Under the pieces are notes generated by a model that saw only the letters and a list, made by a program, of their open reading frames with translations, had not been told where the DNA came from and ran no database searches. Source: Cladorhizidae sp. MBARI D1340-BT2 (lineage: Eukaryota; Porifera; Demospongiae; Poecilosclerida; Cladorhizidae). From it: a stretch of 64,000 nt of DNA. The translations under genes were made by a program, and so were the position numbers. Below are positions 29,001 to 44,000 of the stretch, in pieces (the stretch's first letter is position 1; each line of letters begins with the position of its first letter). Location: assembly GCA_028752905.1 (NCBI GenBank), contig JAQNBH010000017.1:34436364-34500363 (forward strand), in the 5' to 3' direction.

Positions 29001-32000
29001 CTTCATAAGAGGTCGTTCATGAGTATCGATCAGGTGGATGTTGATCTCGAACAGGATAATTTCGAACAGGGATAATAATTGGATCAAACAGGACAGGCAC
29101 ATTCGGCAAAGTGTCCACAGTAACACGATCCAATAAATCTGAAATGGTTTCTTGTAATAGAGTCTCTCTCTCAGGTGACTGCAGTGAAACAATCAATCCT
29201 GACTCCTTTGGATTGGATCTCCCAATCAGGAACTACATCAAACTCAGTAGAAGATAGATGATCCTTTCATTCTGAATCCTTCATTTATTTTAGGTGATTA
29301 AAATTTACAGAATTGATGTTCTCTAGTTTAGATCATATAAAACAACAGCCCAAAGCACTCAAGAATCACTCTGTCCTGGTCTTAGGTTTCTCACCATCAT
29401 TGACTGTCCTGAAAACCATTCACGGTCTTGTGCTTGACGATCATGAGCTATTTTTTGTTCTGCCTCTTTACTGACTACATAGGTATTATAATCAGGTTTC
29501 AACAGATCTAGTCTGGTTTTAAATTTCTCTACAGAAAGAGAGAGCATGATGAAACTCCTGTAGTAGCATGTGAAATCACAGTCTCTAGGTAAGACTTCTA
29601 CCATCTGAGACACTTGCTTTCAAGGCCTGCTTCACTGACTGAACGAACCACTCTGTGAATCCATTTGTGGCAGGTTAATGGGGGGTGATAGGGTGCACTC
29701 CTGATATGATAAATTCCATTCCTCTTCATAAAGATCTCGAAATCACCTGATGTGAAATGGGGGCCATTATCACTAACCAACTGCTGTGGCAATGCAAATC
29801 CTGAAGAAATCTGTCCCAACACATATAGGTATGGTAGTCAACATTTGGTAGCCCTCTGGCCACTTCAAATGAGCATCCACCAACACAAACAGCATGGTTC
29901 CCTGGAATGGTACCGCAAAATCTACATGTACTTGTTCCCAGGGCTTTCCTGGCTGTGTCCATTGTCTCAGTCATGCAACAGCTGGCACATGCTTCACTGA
30001 CTGACATGCTACATGACTTCTGGCTAACTCTTTAATATCTTTGTGTAGTCCGGGCCACCACATGTAGCTTCTGGCGACTGATTTCATCCTTGACATGCCA
30101 GAGTGTCCATTATGAAGTTCTTGTATATAGAAGTTTGGACTGACACTTTTCAGGTATGATTGCTCATAATCCACAAAACAAACAACTAACTTCTATCGAG
30201 ATCTCATCCCTACATTTCTTGTAAGCTTTCCAAACTATTAACCACCTGCTGTGGCCATCATCCTTCATGCAAAGAAAAACTTTACTGAAAACCTTATCTC
30301 TTGTCCGCAAGTTTTCAATTCTGTGGAGGTAACAGGTAAACACTCCAGTTGAGATACATTGAAAAATCCTAGTTCATAATAGTGGCCTTCCAAATGCCTT
30401 TCATCCAATGGCTGCCATGAAGACTGCATATTTTTGGATTGGTCAAAATTTGATTTTGCAGCGACATGCTAGTAGTATCTCTGCAATCATGCTGCCTCCT
30501 CTCTTTGACCCAAAAATGACTATTAGAGGTTTATGGTCAGTTTCCAGGATAAACTTGTGACCATACAAATATGCATGAAATTTCTTTATTCAATAGATGA
30601 GCGACAATGCCTCCTTCTTCACTTGAGAGTAGTTTTGTTCAGCACTCAACAATGTTCGGGAAGCAAAATAAATTGAGTCTTCCTGTCCATCAGGGGTAAT
30701 GTGAGAAATCACAATTCATACCCTATATGCTGAAGTATCTCCTGCCAACACAATGGGTAAGGTTGAAATAAAAAACACCAAAATTTATGAGGATACCAGC
30801 CATTTTTTTAGTCTTCCGAAAAACTGGTTAACCTGGTCTACATTTCAGAGTCCACTTCCACTGGGTTTCCTTTCGCAACAAGTAATTTAAAGGATGATAA
30901 AGAGCGGACAAATTCAATACCATACTAATTTAGCAACCCTTAAAAATTATATCAACTTAGTAACATTCTTACGTACTTGGGTTTAATAGCTTGAAGCTTG
31001 TTCCCCAAGGGATGACGACCTTGCTCATCAATCGTATGACACCAAAACAATCTACAATAGGACTTAAAAATGTGCACCTCTCTTTCCCGAGTCTCACACC
31101 ATACTGCTTGGGTCTCTAGGTCTACGTCAAGTGCTCTTCATAAGTCTTGCCCTCAGTTAAACAAATCATCAATCTAACACTTAACTCCATCAATCCTTGA
31201 AGGATCATGTCCATTGTTTTCTGGAACACGGCTGGAACCAATGCAACACCAAAGGGTAACCTGGTCTACTTATAAAGACCACAATGAGTGTTTATAGTGA
31301 CAAATTTGCGTGACTTATCCTCAAGCAACAATTGCTGATACATATTAGATAAATCCAAAACTGAAAAATATTTCCCTCCAGCAAATATTTCTTCAGAACG
31401 AGGCAGAGGGTATTGCTCCACATCCATAGTGTGATCCATAGCTAATTCCTGCACAACCTCACACAACTGCTCTTCTTAGGAACTACTACAACAGGTGTAG
31501 TCCTCTCACTAAACTACAATACTCCCACCTTCTCTAGTCTGTCAAGTTCCTCTTCTACTGTATTTCTCAAAGCAAAGGGAACCTGTCTTGCTCAACAAAA
31601 CTTGTTCTTGGCTGATTCATCATTAACCTAGCCTTGAAAGACTTACTTGTATGCAACTCATCTACGAATACCTCACTGTAATCGTCTAACAAAACATTAA
31701 TGTCTCCCATAGGATTGTGGAAGGATGAGATTGAGGCGATCTTCTTCCAATCTATATAGCTGAATATGACTTAATCATCTTCTCCTTAACAAACTTGGTC
31801 CCTTGACTTTAATAATGACTTGGCTCTACTTTGTATAATCCTGTGCTCAAACTCAACATCTACCATCTGCTCACCTACTACTGGCATGACTTCTCCAGTA
31901 TAAGTCTTCAAAAATTGTGATATTTGGGTTGCAGCTTTGTTCCAGGAAAGTTGGGCCCCATGACAGAATAGACACAGCTTATCCAGTATTAACTTCCATC

Positions 32001-35000
32001 AAGAGTAGTCAATCCGAATAGTATTTCTCCCTGCAGCTACTCCTCCTATTGTGAACATAGAGAGCTCCTGCTGACTGCTATGAGTGGTAGGTGTCTTAGG
32101 TCTTCCACAAAATCAGCTATAGTTTTTCACATCGATTCACATCTTCTGTGAAAATGTTACCCTCAGCAATAACTAACTGTTTGGATTCATGAGCCTTAAG
32201 TATACTCCTAGAAGTTCTTCATAACCCTGGGGTTGGCTGGGGTTAGCAAACCTTACACTATGGCATAACTGCTGGGGCCGGTTATTGTTAGTACCACAGC
32301 AACCTTCTTGTCGTCCCTCACTTCATTTGCCTCTATATAGAGCTTTACTCATTAGAGGTAATTAGAGATCTTCTTGGAGGTTAAACACTCTCAGTTTCCC
32401 ATACAACTCTACTTGAGCCATAATCCTGTCTCGTCACCCCTGTGATATCCTTGTTATAACACTAGCTATCATTTAGGTTATTACAATTCTTTCTTGAGAT
32501 TAAAATGATCTGATTGTTAATCCACACACAATCCCGCATACACACAACATACAGGGAATGACTATGAATAACACAACTAAACCACACTGATGAATATCAT
32601 AATCATAAGAGGAACATCACAATTCCACAGTTGCAGGGCTAGCTGAAGTTATGAGCACCTACAGACTGCAGCTGGACTGATGATTAAAGAGACGGAGAGA
32701 AATTTTGTAAATCCTTGAGTAGTCAAAGGCTAAGAACTAATTAGGCTAGGAGATTATACTCTGATTAAGATATTGTAGGCGCAACTGAGTATACTAGGTT
32801 CATGATCCACAATATGCTGTAGGATAATTAATATATGTGGATAATGCATGCAGTGTACATGGGAAATATACTACTCAAGAGTACATGGAGGCTTAATGGT
32901 TAGAACATACTGTCGTCATCGATGATCTGTATCTTAGTTTGGGATCCGTTGATGATGACTCGGGGTACATTGGATGTCAGTTCCATGTTGGCAAAGAAAT
33001 TCTCCACATCATTTTCAAAAGAATTATCATCCACTATATCAACTGTGATGCAGATGCGAACATCTGTTGTGCTACTGAATAAAAATAAACTACTAGATGG
33101 TGGGTCACCATAATCATCACCTACAGAGAGAAGAACAAAGCCATGAATGTTTTCTAGTTAGAAAATCTGGAACAGGATAATAAGGGGTTTATATGGCAAC
33201 AGCTACCACATGAAGATCTATTCACAATATATTATACAACATGTAATGCACTAAATTCTATAATAAAAATGCTTGTCTGTCCATCGATCCTCTATCCATC
33301 CATTCGTTATTGTGTTGCGCTTATATGCATGTGTAGATTACCTTCATCAGGACTAGCAGGAATCTGTTTACATCATGATTATAAGCATGTACACCAATAC
33401 AGAGTCCTGAAGAAAGTAGAGAATGGCTACACTGTGAGCTACACAATGCTGAACAACAACGATACGGTGTGTAACAGAAAGCAGAAGAGCTGCAGAAGGG
33501 AGATCCAGAAAGAGAAATGATGCAGCAAGTGAGAGTGCATGAGAAACTGCAAGAAAAGTTGACTAGGAAAGATAAAGGGAGTGAAGACCAACGGAGAAAC
33601 TGAGGATCTATCCTAGAACAAATGATACTTCACAGAGCAGAAATCTCAGCAAGTACAAGGGATGAGGAGAGAGCATCCAATACCCGTAGAAGAAAGCAAC
33701 TGAGGACTGCACTGCCAGATATGTAAGGGATGAGGAGAGAACAGCAAAGATTGATAGGTGGAGAGAAGGGAAGGCTGCACTGTCATATGTTGTAAAGGAT
33801 GAAGAAAGATCAGCAAACACACTGGTAGCATCGAGGGGTCAGCCAAGCAATAACTCGCTCCAAACATATTATTTCTGAGGTATTTTTGAATCTACTAATA
33901 CATACTTTGCCCTATTCTGGCATATTCGATGTGTATTATATTATTATGCTATTAAATAAATTCACAAACAATATTTATAGAAGGTCTTCTTGAAACAATT
34001 GTGATCTGTCAGCATTTTACAATCACAAACACGTAATAAATGAAATAAATACTTTCCATCCACAACACACAAACTTTATATATCTCGCAGAGTTTTTGTG
34101 GGTACTTGCTAGTTAGTTATTAATATTACAAATCATAAAACTCATTTTAAAATGCTACATCTTGTACACAGAATCATAGCTGCTTATATAACAGTAAGGG
34201 ATCATTACCTGAGACAGCATTGCCATCCACAAGCTGTATGCTGATAGCAGAGATTGTTACTGTAAACATTCCACTTACAATCACAGCACAGAGCTCTACT
34301 GGACCATCTGACTCTGACTGTGCATATTCAGTCATTTCCCACCTAATAATGACTTCTGCAACACACAGAGGTGAAGTAAAGACAAATATTATAAAGTTAT
34401 TGCATATATTAAAGCTACCTTCCAAACATCATGCCACTACTACAAGCTCAAGAAAAATATCCAGTAAAGAATCAGCAATCATGTGCTGTTCACTAAAAAA
34501 TAATTTAACCCTATTTGAGGCATTTTAATACACTGTTTAAAAACTTCCATCGGTGTTAAAATTTACATACATTCCTAGAGTATTAAAGTATATTTATCTA
34601 ACTATACTAGAGTATTCCAGGAGTGTATGAAATTTACTACTATTATTATTTTTATTGTTATTATTGTTATTATTGTTGTTGTTATGATTTAATTATTATT
34701 GCAATACATTTTACCTAAATACAAAAAATAGATAATTCATGTCTGTGTCTAAATAAATAAATAATAAAAGTAAATAAAAAAAGAATAACAAAATAATATA
34801 ATAATAAATAACTGTTACACAAAATAATGACAGGAATCAACCACCAACTGATCCAAGAACAGTGAATGTGTTCCCTCTCGGTATAGCCACAGAGAGACAT
34901 TGTGGTATGTAAGCCTTGGCTCACATCCTTTGCCTGATTCATTGATCCTTCAGGAAAGTCATGGATTTTGCCACAATAGCTCCCAATGTCTCGATTGCCA

Positions 35001-38000
35001 CTTGGGTGAATGAGTGACTCTGGTCCATACCTGGCTTCCTTTCACTCCTCAGCCATAGCAGCCACTGCAACCAGCTAATAGTTATACCATGATGGGAAGG
35101 GGCAAAAGTTTCTGGGAAGGTAGCATCCCACACCAATAGCCTGCCCTTCATCATGGGAACCATTTTAACACCATCTTGTTCCAGCCTGTAGAGGACACGT
35201 GCAGATGTTAAGGCACAGTGCAAGATGTCATTAATAACCGAGTGATGGTAGTAGCATACCTAGCTCTTCTCAGCCCTGCAATAATGACAAGTCTGGTGTT
35301 TGTCTTAATGCACTCCACATTTCAAGCTTGGGCCAGAAAATCTCAGGGTGGCTGTTGGTCTCCGTTTGGGCTTGGCTTGGCTTGGGCAAAACGTGGATAC
35401 CAAATGGAGACCGCCACCCTGAGATATTGCTATCAACCATTCTCTGGCCCAAGCTTGTAATGGGGAGTGCATTAAGCCAAGTACCAGATTCATTAGCTGA
35501 AACAGCCAAGAGCCGGCACAGGCCTTATCATCAGGGGCATTGTCCAGGAGGAAATCTCTGGTACTTGACACTTTGTATGCATCCCATGACTACTGTAAGC
35601 ACCTGGAAGTAGAGGATTGTTGTGCTTTAGACCACAGCCTAACCCTGCCTATGAAACAAGGTACAGATGAAGCAGCCACCACAAACAACTCTCAAGTCTC
35701 CATCCACTGTAGTTTTTGAGGTCATCACCCTCTGGGTCCTACCGAAGGATATTGGCAACTTCTTTTAGACATAGGCACAAGACCAGTAATTTGGAGTGCA
35801 GTGCAGTTTAGATCCTTTATCATTGATGGGGAAGGTAAGAAAAGCCATTGTGCCTCTCGATGTCTTGTTTAAGGAACTTGCCATGAGTTGGCCTTTCCTT
35901 CTCAGGTAGGTCCTTTGCCAACAAACCTTTCATTAGTTGTTGAAGACAGAATAGTCTTGCAGCAGGTGTTAAGTGATGCCTCTTGTGTGACAACCTTGAG
36001 CTAGACATCTGGTTCTGGAAGGCCTTGTGCAGGTGCTCATTGGAGAAATAGATAGATATACTCGGAAATATTGGCCTTGAGATTCTTGGACTTTTCCAAC
36101 TTTGAATTTTGCGACTACTTTATTTTATAATCTGTTCTTTGCTGTGTATCCTTCTGGAATAGTGTTGACCAGGTATACCTGTGCTCTCCAATACTGTTGA
36201 CATTGGCTAGGATCGAGGACTTGTCTGGGTTGTGTTAGTGAGTGTTCCAGGTTCTATTAATTCTTCTAGAATACACAGGTTTGTGGTTGATGGAATACAA
36301 ACCATAGCCATATGAGTGCAGATGCTAAATGTTTCTGGCTCTAAAATCAGATTATTGTTAGATTCTATTGTCATGCATTGCAGTGACTAATATGTGTCTC
36401 TTTTCATTACACACCCTAAATCGGTAAATGGTCTTGAAATCAATAAACACACTTGTGCATATGCACTTTGAGCCCAGCAACTGAGCTCTCAGTAGATTCA
36501 AGATCCCCAATAGTAAAAAGATCATCCACAATCTCATTGGCTAAAAACTTCCAATTAGGCTACTATGAATCTGCCAAAATGAGTATATTAGCTGAGATAT
36601 AAACTGTTCATTTGATGAAGCTTTAAAATAAGATGTAGGGTGCACTAACGCGCTCCCTAGTATAAAACTTCTTAATTAATTTTTTTAAAGTTTCCAAGGA
36701 TAAAACATGCAAATAGGAGTCCTCAAGTTGTAAATGCTCTTAAAAGTATTACAATGATATACTAAACTTTCGTCTCTCTTACCATCATTGTCTAGGATCG
36801 TAACGACTGTATACGAAGGAGAAAGAGTAACTTCAGTGTCATCGGTGGTGATGTTGACAAAAAATTCTTCAGGATTTTCATACAAATTGTCATCAGTAAT
36901 GGTTATGTTAAAGCAGTCTTGCAGCTTTCTTGGTGCAAAGGTGAGCATGGCAATATTGGCTTCAAAATCGCTACCACCTGGAGAGGGGAAAATAGATAGA
37001 AATATTGCTATGATAAGTATTTGCTCCAAAATATGTAATATTTAATGTCACCTTGAGCACTCAAGTCATATACTATAAACTTTGGTTGTTAAGCCTCTTA
37101 ATGTTTAATACACAAAAAATTGGTCCACCACCTATTTCATTGACATACAAACCATCTATTTAGGCTTCCTTATTGTGGAGAACTTGATTTGATGTCATTA
37201 AAAATTAACGTTTATGTGCAGGCAATGTATTTCAACAAAATATTTTAGGGAAGAAGTTTACTAGTATAACAATGACTATTTAGTATTATGAGCTACAATT
37301 GTCTATAGTTGTTTCACAAAAATCTTTTGCTGCTCATTTAGATGACACTTGTAATCCTTTCCCCAATATTCTAAAGCTCTCTCTATAATAATGTAACATT
37401 TCTGAATAGTTATTATATATAGGAGTTTTTCATGGTATGATGCTCCTTGTGGCATAGAAAATTCCTCCACAGCCTAGAAAGTTCTTAACGATTGTACTTC
37501 TGTCCCATAAAGGATACCAATATTGAGCCTGTCACAAGTACTGTTCTCATCTTTGCCTACAAGGAGCTTATCATCATGAGGATATCCAAATAATTCCGAA
37601 TACGAACATATTTCTAGTAATACCTACCGGCAATCAAAACGTTTTCTTGAGAGGTCATCCCTTTCTCCTTCTTAGACCTGCTCTTTGTAATGAGCCTCCA
37701 TAGTCTGGCTTGAGAGATTAGCTCTTTCGATTGATTCTTGAAACTAGCTCCTCTGTTCTCCAACTAAAACTTTATTCCATCTCTGTTAGTATGTTTTATT
37801 TAGCACTAGTTTTTAGTAAATGCCTCTTCGCAGCAAAGTTCCCATCATCTTGCAGGTGGGGATTAGAAATGGGGCAATGAACAACTAGAGTTTATAGTAT
37901 TAATTTGAAGTGATTTAGTAATTTTCTATTTGCTTGGAAGTAATCAAAAAAATCATACGAGTGTTATGATCACTGCCAGTATGTCACATGTAAGCATTCC

Positions 38001-41000
38001 TAATAGATGTCTGACTCTTGTATGAAGATTTAAATATCACTATTACCATTATTCCTGATGAATGCCAATATTAGAACATCTAGCTGAAACATCAGGAAGC
38101 AGTTGATGAGAAAGTTATTATATATCTCTGCCATGTGAAGAAATAAGAATATATTGTGAGCACTTAAAAGACTCCTTACTGCTTTAAATCATTTTGCATT
38201 CTGCTATTTAAAATCAGTGTAATAATTGATTTACATGTCACCAAGTCCTTGAAGAATGCTGTAGCTGAACCTACTAGATGCTGTCAACAATAGCAATGAG
38301 ATAGTATGTGTATTGATTTGTGTAGTGGATGTACAGCCAAATGTAATACATTAGTTAGAGCTAATTGATTTACACCACCAGATCTCTTCATATGTTGCCT
38401 CTTCGATCATGTTGAACTTTAGCACACATGTATTATGTCTAAGCTTAGATCAGTTTCCTTTTAGAATCTTCCATGTCATATATATTATAAGCAAACTCTC
38501 TGTATTGGATGTTTAATCATTGAATAATTATCTTGCAAAATCTGACAAGAATTAAGAAGAGAATGACAATTTTGTTTACCTCCCTTATGTTTTATATCTG
38601 AAAATCAGCTATTTCCATTAATATGCTCAGAATGCAGCTTGTTCAACCTGAAGACTCTATCCCTATTAAAAAATGTGTAATTCTATCAATGAATGCCACA
38701 GATAAGTTTTGCATAGGTGAATCGGCTATCAATTATGAAAGAACACAAGAATACTAAACTCAAGAATTTCTTTGTAGTGGCAGAACACATGCTTGGTATG
38801 CTCCTCAGGATCAAGTAGGACAAAAGTCTCCAAGAGATAAAACCAAACTAGCAGAAGGAGAAGGAGGCCATTGAGCCTAGTGCCTCACTCAACTGATACT
38901 TCAGATTGGATCTTCCTGCAATCCTCTTGTCATGTGACTAAACAACATCTGCAAGTAATGGGTCATTGTGACATTACAGATGATGAAGATGATCTAAAGG
39001 CTACTAAACCAAGACTGAGAAGCTAGCTGAAATTGTGCTCATCATTATGAGAGGGTCAGTGAACAATCAAGAGTTAGAATCCCAGAAGTTTGGAGTTGGA
39101 CTTTGCAGTTAGACAGTAATATAGTTATTCACCACTCTACTCTAATGTAGGAAACAGCAACAAAAACTAATAAACAATGTTTATATTCTCAGCAAACACT
39201 TAGTTGACATAGTTTCCCAATGACCAAAATGAGGTTTTATTCCTCGATGTTATGTCTCGATGCTTCTAGCCTTGTTCCTGATGAAGACTAGAGCATCTAG
39301 TCGAAAGTAAATTGCAAGATGATAATTGAGGTCATTCTAATTTCATTATGTCAACTGAGAGTTTGTTGAGAGCAACGTAAAGATTCTTAGTTATCAACTG
39401 AGGCACTGCTTTTTCTGCTTATAAACACTGCATAACTTAGGCTGGTTGAGTTTAAAAATCCCTTCAACCTGTTGACCATTGTACTGCAACTTTTGCCATT
39501 TGAATGGACTAACTGTAGGCAAACATTAAGAACAAAGATGCATAAATAAGATAGTAACAAAAATGTTTTTATGGTTATACAGAGAAACAAAGCTAGTGTA
39601 CCAATGCATGAACAAACATAAGGTTGTACAAAAAGAACCTATGTAAACTACAACCAGTTAAAGAAACTTTTACCATTTAAAATCATCACCATTCATTACA
39701 GTGATTAATATTGGTGCACAAGACTTTAATGGCCACCTGAGCCCACCAAACTGAAAATCTCCAATGTGATGGGGGGAAATGGGGAAAATGTTTAGAAAAG
39801 GTTTTCAATGGCACTCAAAAGCCTCAATTACTCGTTCTGAAGCTTTTAGTATATTTACCTCCACAACACCGAAGATGGCATATGGGAGAAACCATGAAAC
39901 TATTTGTGACCCCACATGGGTATAGTCTTGACTCCTTTATTTTGAATGCCAGTCATTTCTTTTTTTCTGGCTTCATGAATGTTTTGTTTCTATACTGTTT
40001 GTATAAAATAAATTGAGCAGTGGATAGCACACTGTTGTCTGAGTCCAAGTTATGCAAAGTCCAACTGGGATTCTAGCTAATTTAGAGCTCATTTCTTATC
40101 AGCATTCACCATGTCTTGCTGTTATTGTTGATTAAACCCATGTAGAGGCAGCTATAAGGACTTGATAACAGTTGCACTGAACTCCTAAAAGAAAAATGTT
40201 TTTGGTAGAGATAGCTACAGCCTCCTGAACTTGGTAACAGATCTCCAGGATGAGGAATTACACAGATTAAACACTAAACTGAGCATGGGTCATTTGTTCT
40301 GCTTATAATGAGGATTCATATGAGCTAGCTTGATTGTCTCATTGATGAACTTACTCACATGATGAAGCTTACCCATGGCATTTTTCTGCAATTGAGAAAC
40401 AGGTGAATAGTGGGCATGGATTTGAATATTTGGTGACTTCAGGCACAAAACTTTCTATGAATGGACCTACTGGACTTGTGTTATTGAAGGGGGTAGAGAG
40501 TAATATAATAATGAGCTTAAAGTTGTTTTTTTCATTCTAAAACAATATCTTAGTACAAATTTAAGGTATGCTGGAAATCTTGTTTGGAGATATATAGTAG
40601 GGCCCGAGATCATCATTTAGGCAGCTAAGAATCTGCCAAATGTGAGCTGAATTATGTGTACTTTTTGGATTTTTGGCATTCACATTAAAAATTTTTAATC
40701 AAACCAAATCAGGAGTACACTAGCATAAATGGATCGATCCTTGATGATGGATTTTCAAGTTTTTTTACATGTAAAAAATTAGGTATGTCAGTTCACCACC
40801 TTCATGAAGGATTCATGATTCAAGGCACATTGGTAGAGTTAATAACAGCTATAACAACTGTCTAAGTTACTAGAAGTTGCCAAATGAGTTTCAGCTGAGG
40901 TATGAGTTCTATGCATTTAAAGGTATCAGCCTTTTTGAAATATGGTTCAAATCAATATAGGAAAGCAAGTGCTGGTGTACTCCCTGATGTGGCAAACAAT

Positions 41001-44000
41001 GAACATTATCTCCTGTCAAGCTCTGCTTTTCCTCTTGAACTCAATCTTATGACAGAAAGGTGCAAAGTGTAATTGCATGTTGCATTTGTGTGTGTTTAAA
41101 GTAATGCAATTTTGAATATGGTTCTGATGAGGAATGATCATCTGATGAGCATGATGTCATGTCACGTTCAGTTTCTCTTCTCAAACTCAATCTTATGATG
41201 GAAGAGGAGTAGCTTGCAAAGTGCAATTGTGAATGCATATGATCAAGTAAAAATATTAGGCACATAACCCCGTTTTGATGCCATATTGTAGTTCAGTGTT
41301 CTAATTGTATTCTCTCAAAATTTCATAGCAAAAGGTAAAACGGTTCACAAATTATGAACGTCTGTGTGCATGATATCAGTATTCTATGGTTTTATGATTT
41401 CCAACCACAAATCTGATATATATAAAGTTTCTATACATTTGAAGTAAGTTACCCATTTTAGTATATACAAGATAAAGCTTTCATTAGACCAAGATTCTTG
41501 TATGACTTGTCCAAGCCAGGAATAGCTACTTCAGAAGCCATGTGTCCAGGTAGCAGTTGTGTGGGAGTAAGGATACCTGGCTTTGCCATCAAGATAATAT
41601 TTCCTCTTACTTCTCCTCCTATCCGCTCTAGTTGTTCCCCTTTCTTGAGGCATAGCTAACTAGACTGAACTCAGCGAACTGCTATGACTCTAGTGCAACT
41701 CAACAGGCAGCTGCCATGCTATGGTGCTATATTAATTACATCATCAATCATTGCAGCAATTCATAATTAGCTATCCTTTTTGACAGCATCTAGCTATACA
41801 ATACTACTATAACAGGTGGTATATTGAGGAATTACATCATCAATCATTGTGCAGCAACACATTTTTGAGGTGATTAGCTATCTTTTGATTAGCTATCTTG
41901 TAATAATTATGGATGTTGGACCTAGAATATCCATGTTACATGCCATAAACTTTAAGATCTTGTTTCTTGGAATCGAAAAAGTGCCTAATATTGCGTTTTA
42001 ACTTGATACCTTCACAATTGCATGTTGAGTTGTGCCTTTTTGTTTGTGTTGGCTTAATTAAAAATATAAAGGGGGAAAAAATGATTTTTAATGTCTTTTT
42101 ACACAGAAATGGAAAGCCACTATCATATAGTCATAAAATGATGTAACCAGATTTCAATAATAATAAGATTACAATAACCTTCTCAACAACCAACTTGAAA
42201 TTGTACTCTCTCAATGTTTCGACTAGATGGTCTAGTCTTCATCAGGAATAAAGAGATCATAATATGTTTGTAAATACAGATGCCACAATGTTGCACTCAC
42301 CTACTGCTCCTCTGTCTTGGTATACCACAGAAACCACTATCTCTCGCTTTGGGTCTCCAAGTGCACTGGCACATAGCTCCAACATCCCTATACCTTCATC
42401 GATAATAACTCGCTCTACGTCCATTCCAATTGTAATTTCTACAACAAAGTGTTCATATTTTACTTGAAGGAAATGGAAGGGATGGACAATATTTCCCACC
42501 ACTCCATTTCTCTACTGAACTCATTGTATAAATTATAATAAAACAAGATTTCCATGTATTGTTTGCATGGAATACTTGTATACATAAACAACACACATGC
42601 TTGGGATTTCTCCCATTGTTTAGGGTACCAGCGAAACATTTACTAGGGAATTTCAAGATTTCCAGGATACTTGGGACTATCCTGGTGTAACCCTATTGAC
42701 GATGATTGAGTATAGATCGAGGAATCTAAAATTAGTACTGTATCTACATAATAGTGTATACTTACCAGTTTAGCACACACTAACCCTTTTGTACACACCT
42801 ACTCAGCTATCCAGAGGTCATTTTTAAACATCCTTATGGATGGCTTACCCCATCATGACTCATAGGAGAACCTAGAGATGTCTGACTAGGGAAGGGGGGG
42901 GGGGGGGGGAAATTGGGACACATGCTTTTTTTTCTGGTCAGTTATCCCACCCACCCAACTAGCACACCAACCCCATACAGTCTTAGGGATTCCATGGTTT
43001 GGGTTGGGATTTTCAGTAAATTTTAACATCTGGTAGAGGATGGGGTGCTAACTACCGTCCAGTCTAAGCTATCAATGGTGAGATTTTTTGAGAGCTGATC
43101 AACATGCATAAACACTTGCAGGAAAGAATTGAGTGTAGACTCGCCACTGCTGTATGCATCGTTTTTCAGAGTAGGTGATGTCCAGTTTTGTATCGGGAAG
43201 AATATGGACCCTTCTGGAAAAAACTGTCCTGCCAGTTCACAGCCCACACAACAACCGAACACACTGGGTTATTCCCAAATATCAAAAAATTATATCTTAG
43301 GCACCTTCCTAAGCAGTAACGCTCAGATCAATGGCAAGATTTTCCTTCTGGGAATCTGCTTTAAAAGGAACTCAGGGTACTTCTTTATTACCAAAATTCT
43401 GTGGCTATTAAAGTTACTGCCATGTGCTCTACTGAAGTAACGGACTTCTTCTCGCTTATGCAATTGAGCACAAGTGCACTGAATAAATTAAACATTAGCA
43501 GGAACCATTGAGCCAATCAGAATGATAAAATCTAGCATGTGATGTACTGCATTGTGAACTGCTTAGTTTCTAGTAAAAAAGTGATGATGGTGGATGTGAA
43601 AAAGTTCACTAAAACACCGAAAACTGATCTTGCTTATGGCAATAATCTGCATACATGTCAGGAAGAAGAACAATGCCTGGAATCAGGTGGTAGTCAAGAT
43701 AAAAATGCTAAACCTAGCCTGTTGTTTTCTAGCTGATATAGATGGCTAGTGGTTTTGCTACTGGTGGATGTATTTACAGCAGCTTGATAACCAGTGGTTT
43801 GATAGTTTTGGTAGCTTCTAGGCAAGTAGCATTGTATATAGCTAGCAAGTAGTACAGCTTGTTTAATACAATAATTTGCTAGGTTGTGTAGCTAGTTAGT
43901 TTGTAGCGATAGTTTCATAGCTATTAAAATTTTTGTTGACAACCATCATGATGTGTAGCTGAAGCTGCTGTCACCTACCAGATTCAATGTCAAAGTTCAA

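Larger units (their letters stand above)
28787..32629 (-). mobile_element. Gypsy-type LTR retrotransposon G2, U2 copy
   Basis: LTRs at 28787-28974 and 32441-32629; flanks GTTAC and GTTGC, identical to those of the U1 copy. It is about 100 bp longer than the U1 copy and somewhat better preserved. It is inserted in the same intron and in the sense direction of the host gene. Confidence 0.85.
36978..42300. other. Long intron of the Calx-beta gene, U3
   Basis: Nearly identical to 2068-7335, with an extra insertion of about 70 bp at 37372-37450. It holds a MITE (39188-39372), a half-MITE (42166-42250) and the unassigned coding-like remnant (37440-37770). No exon is seen. Confidence 0.6.
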
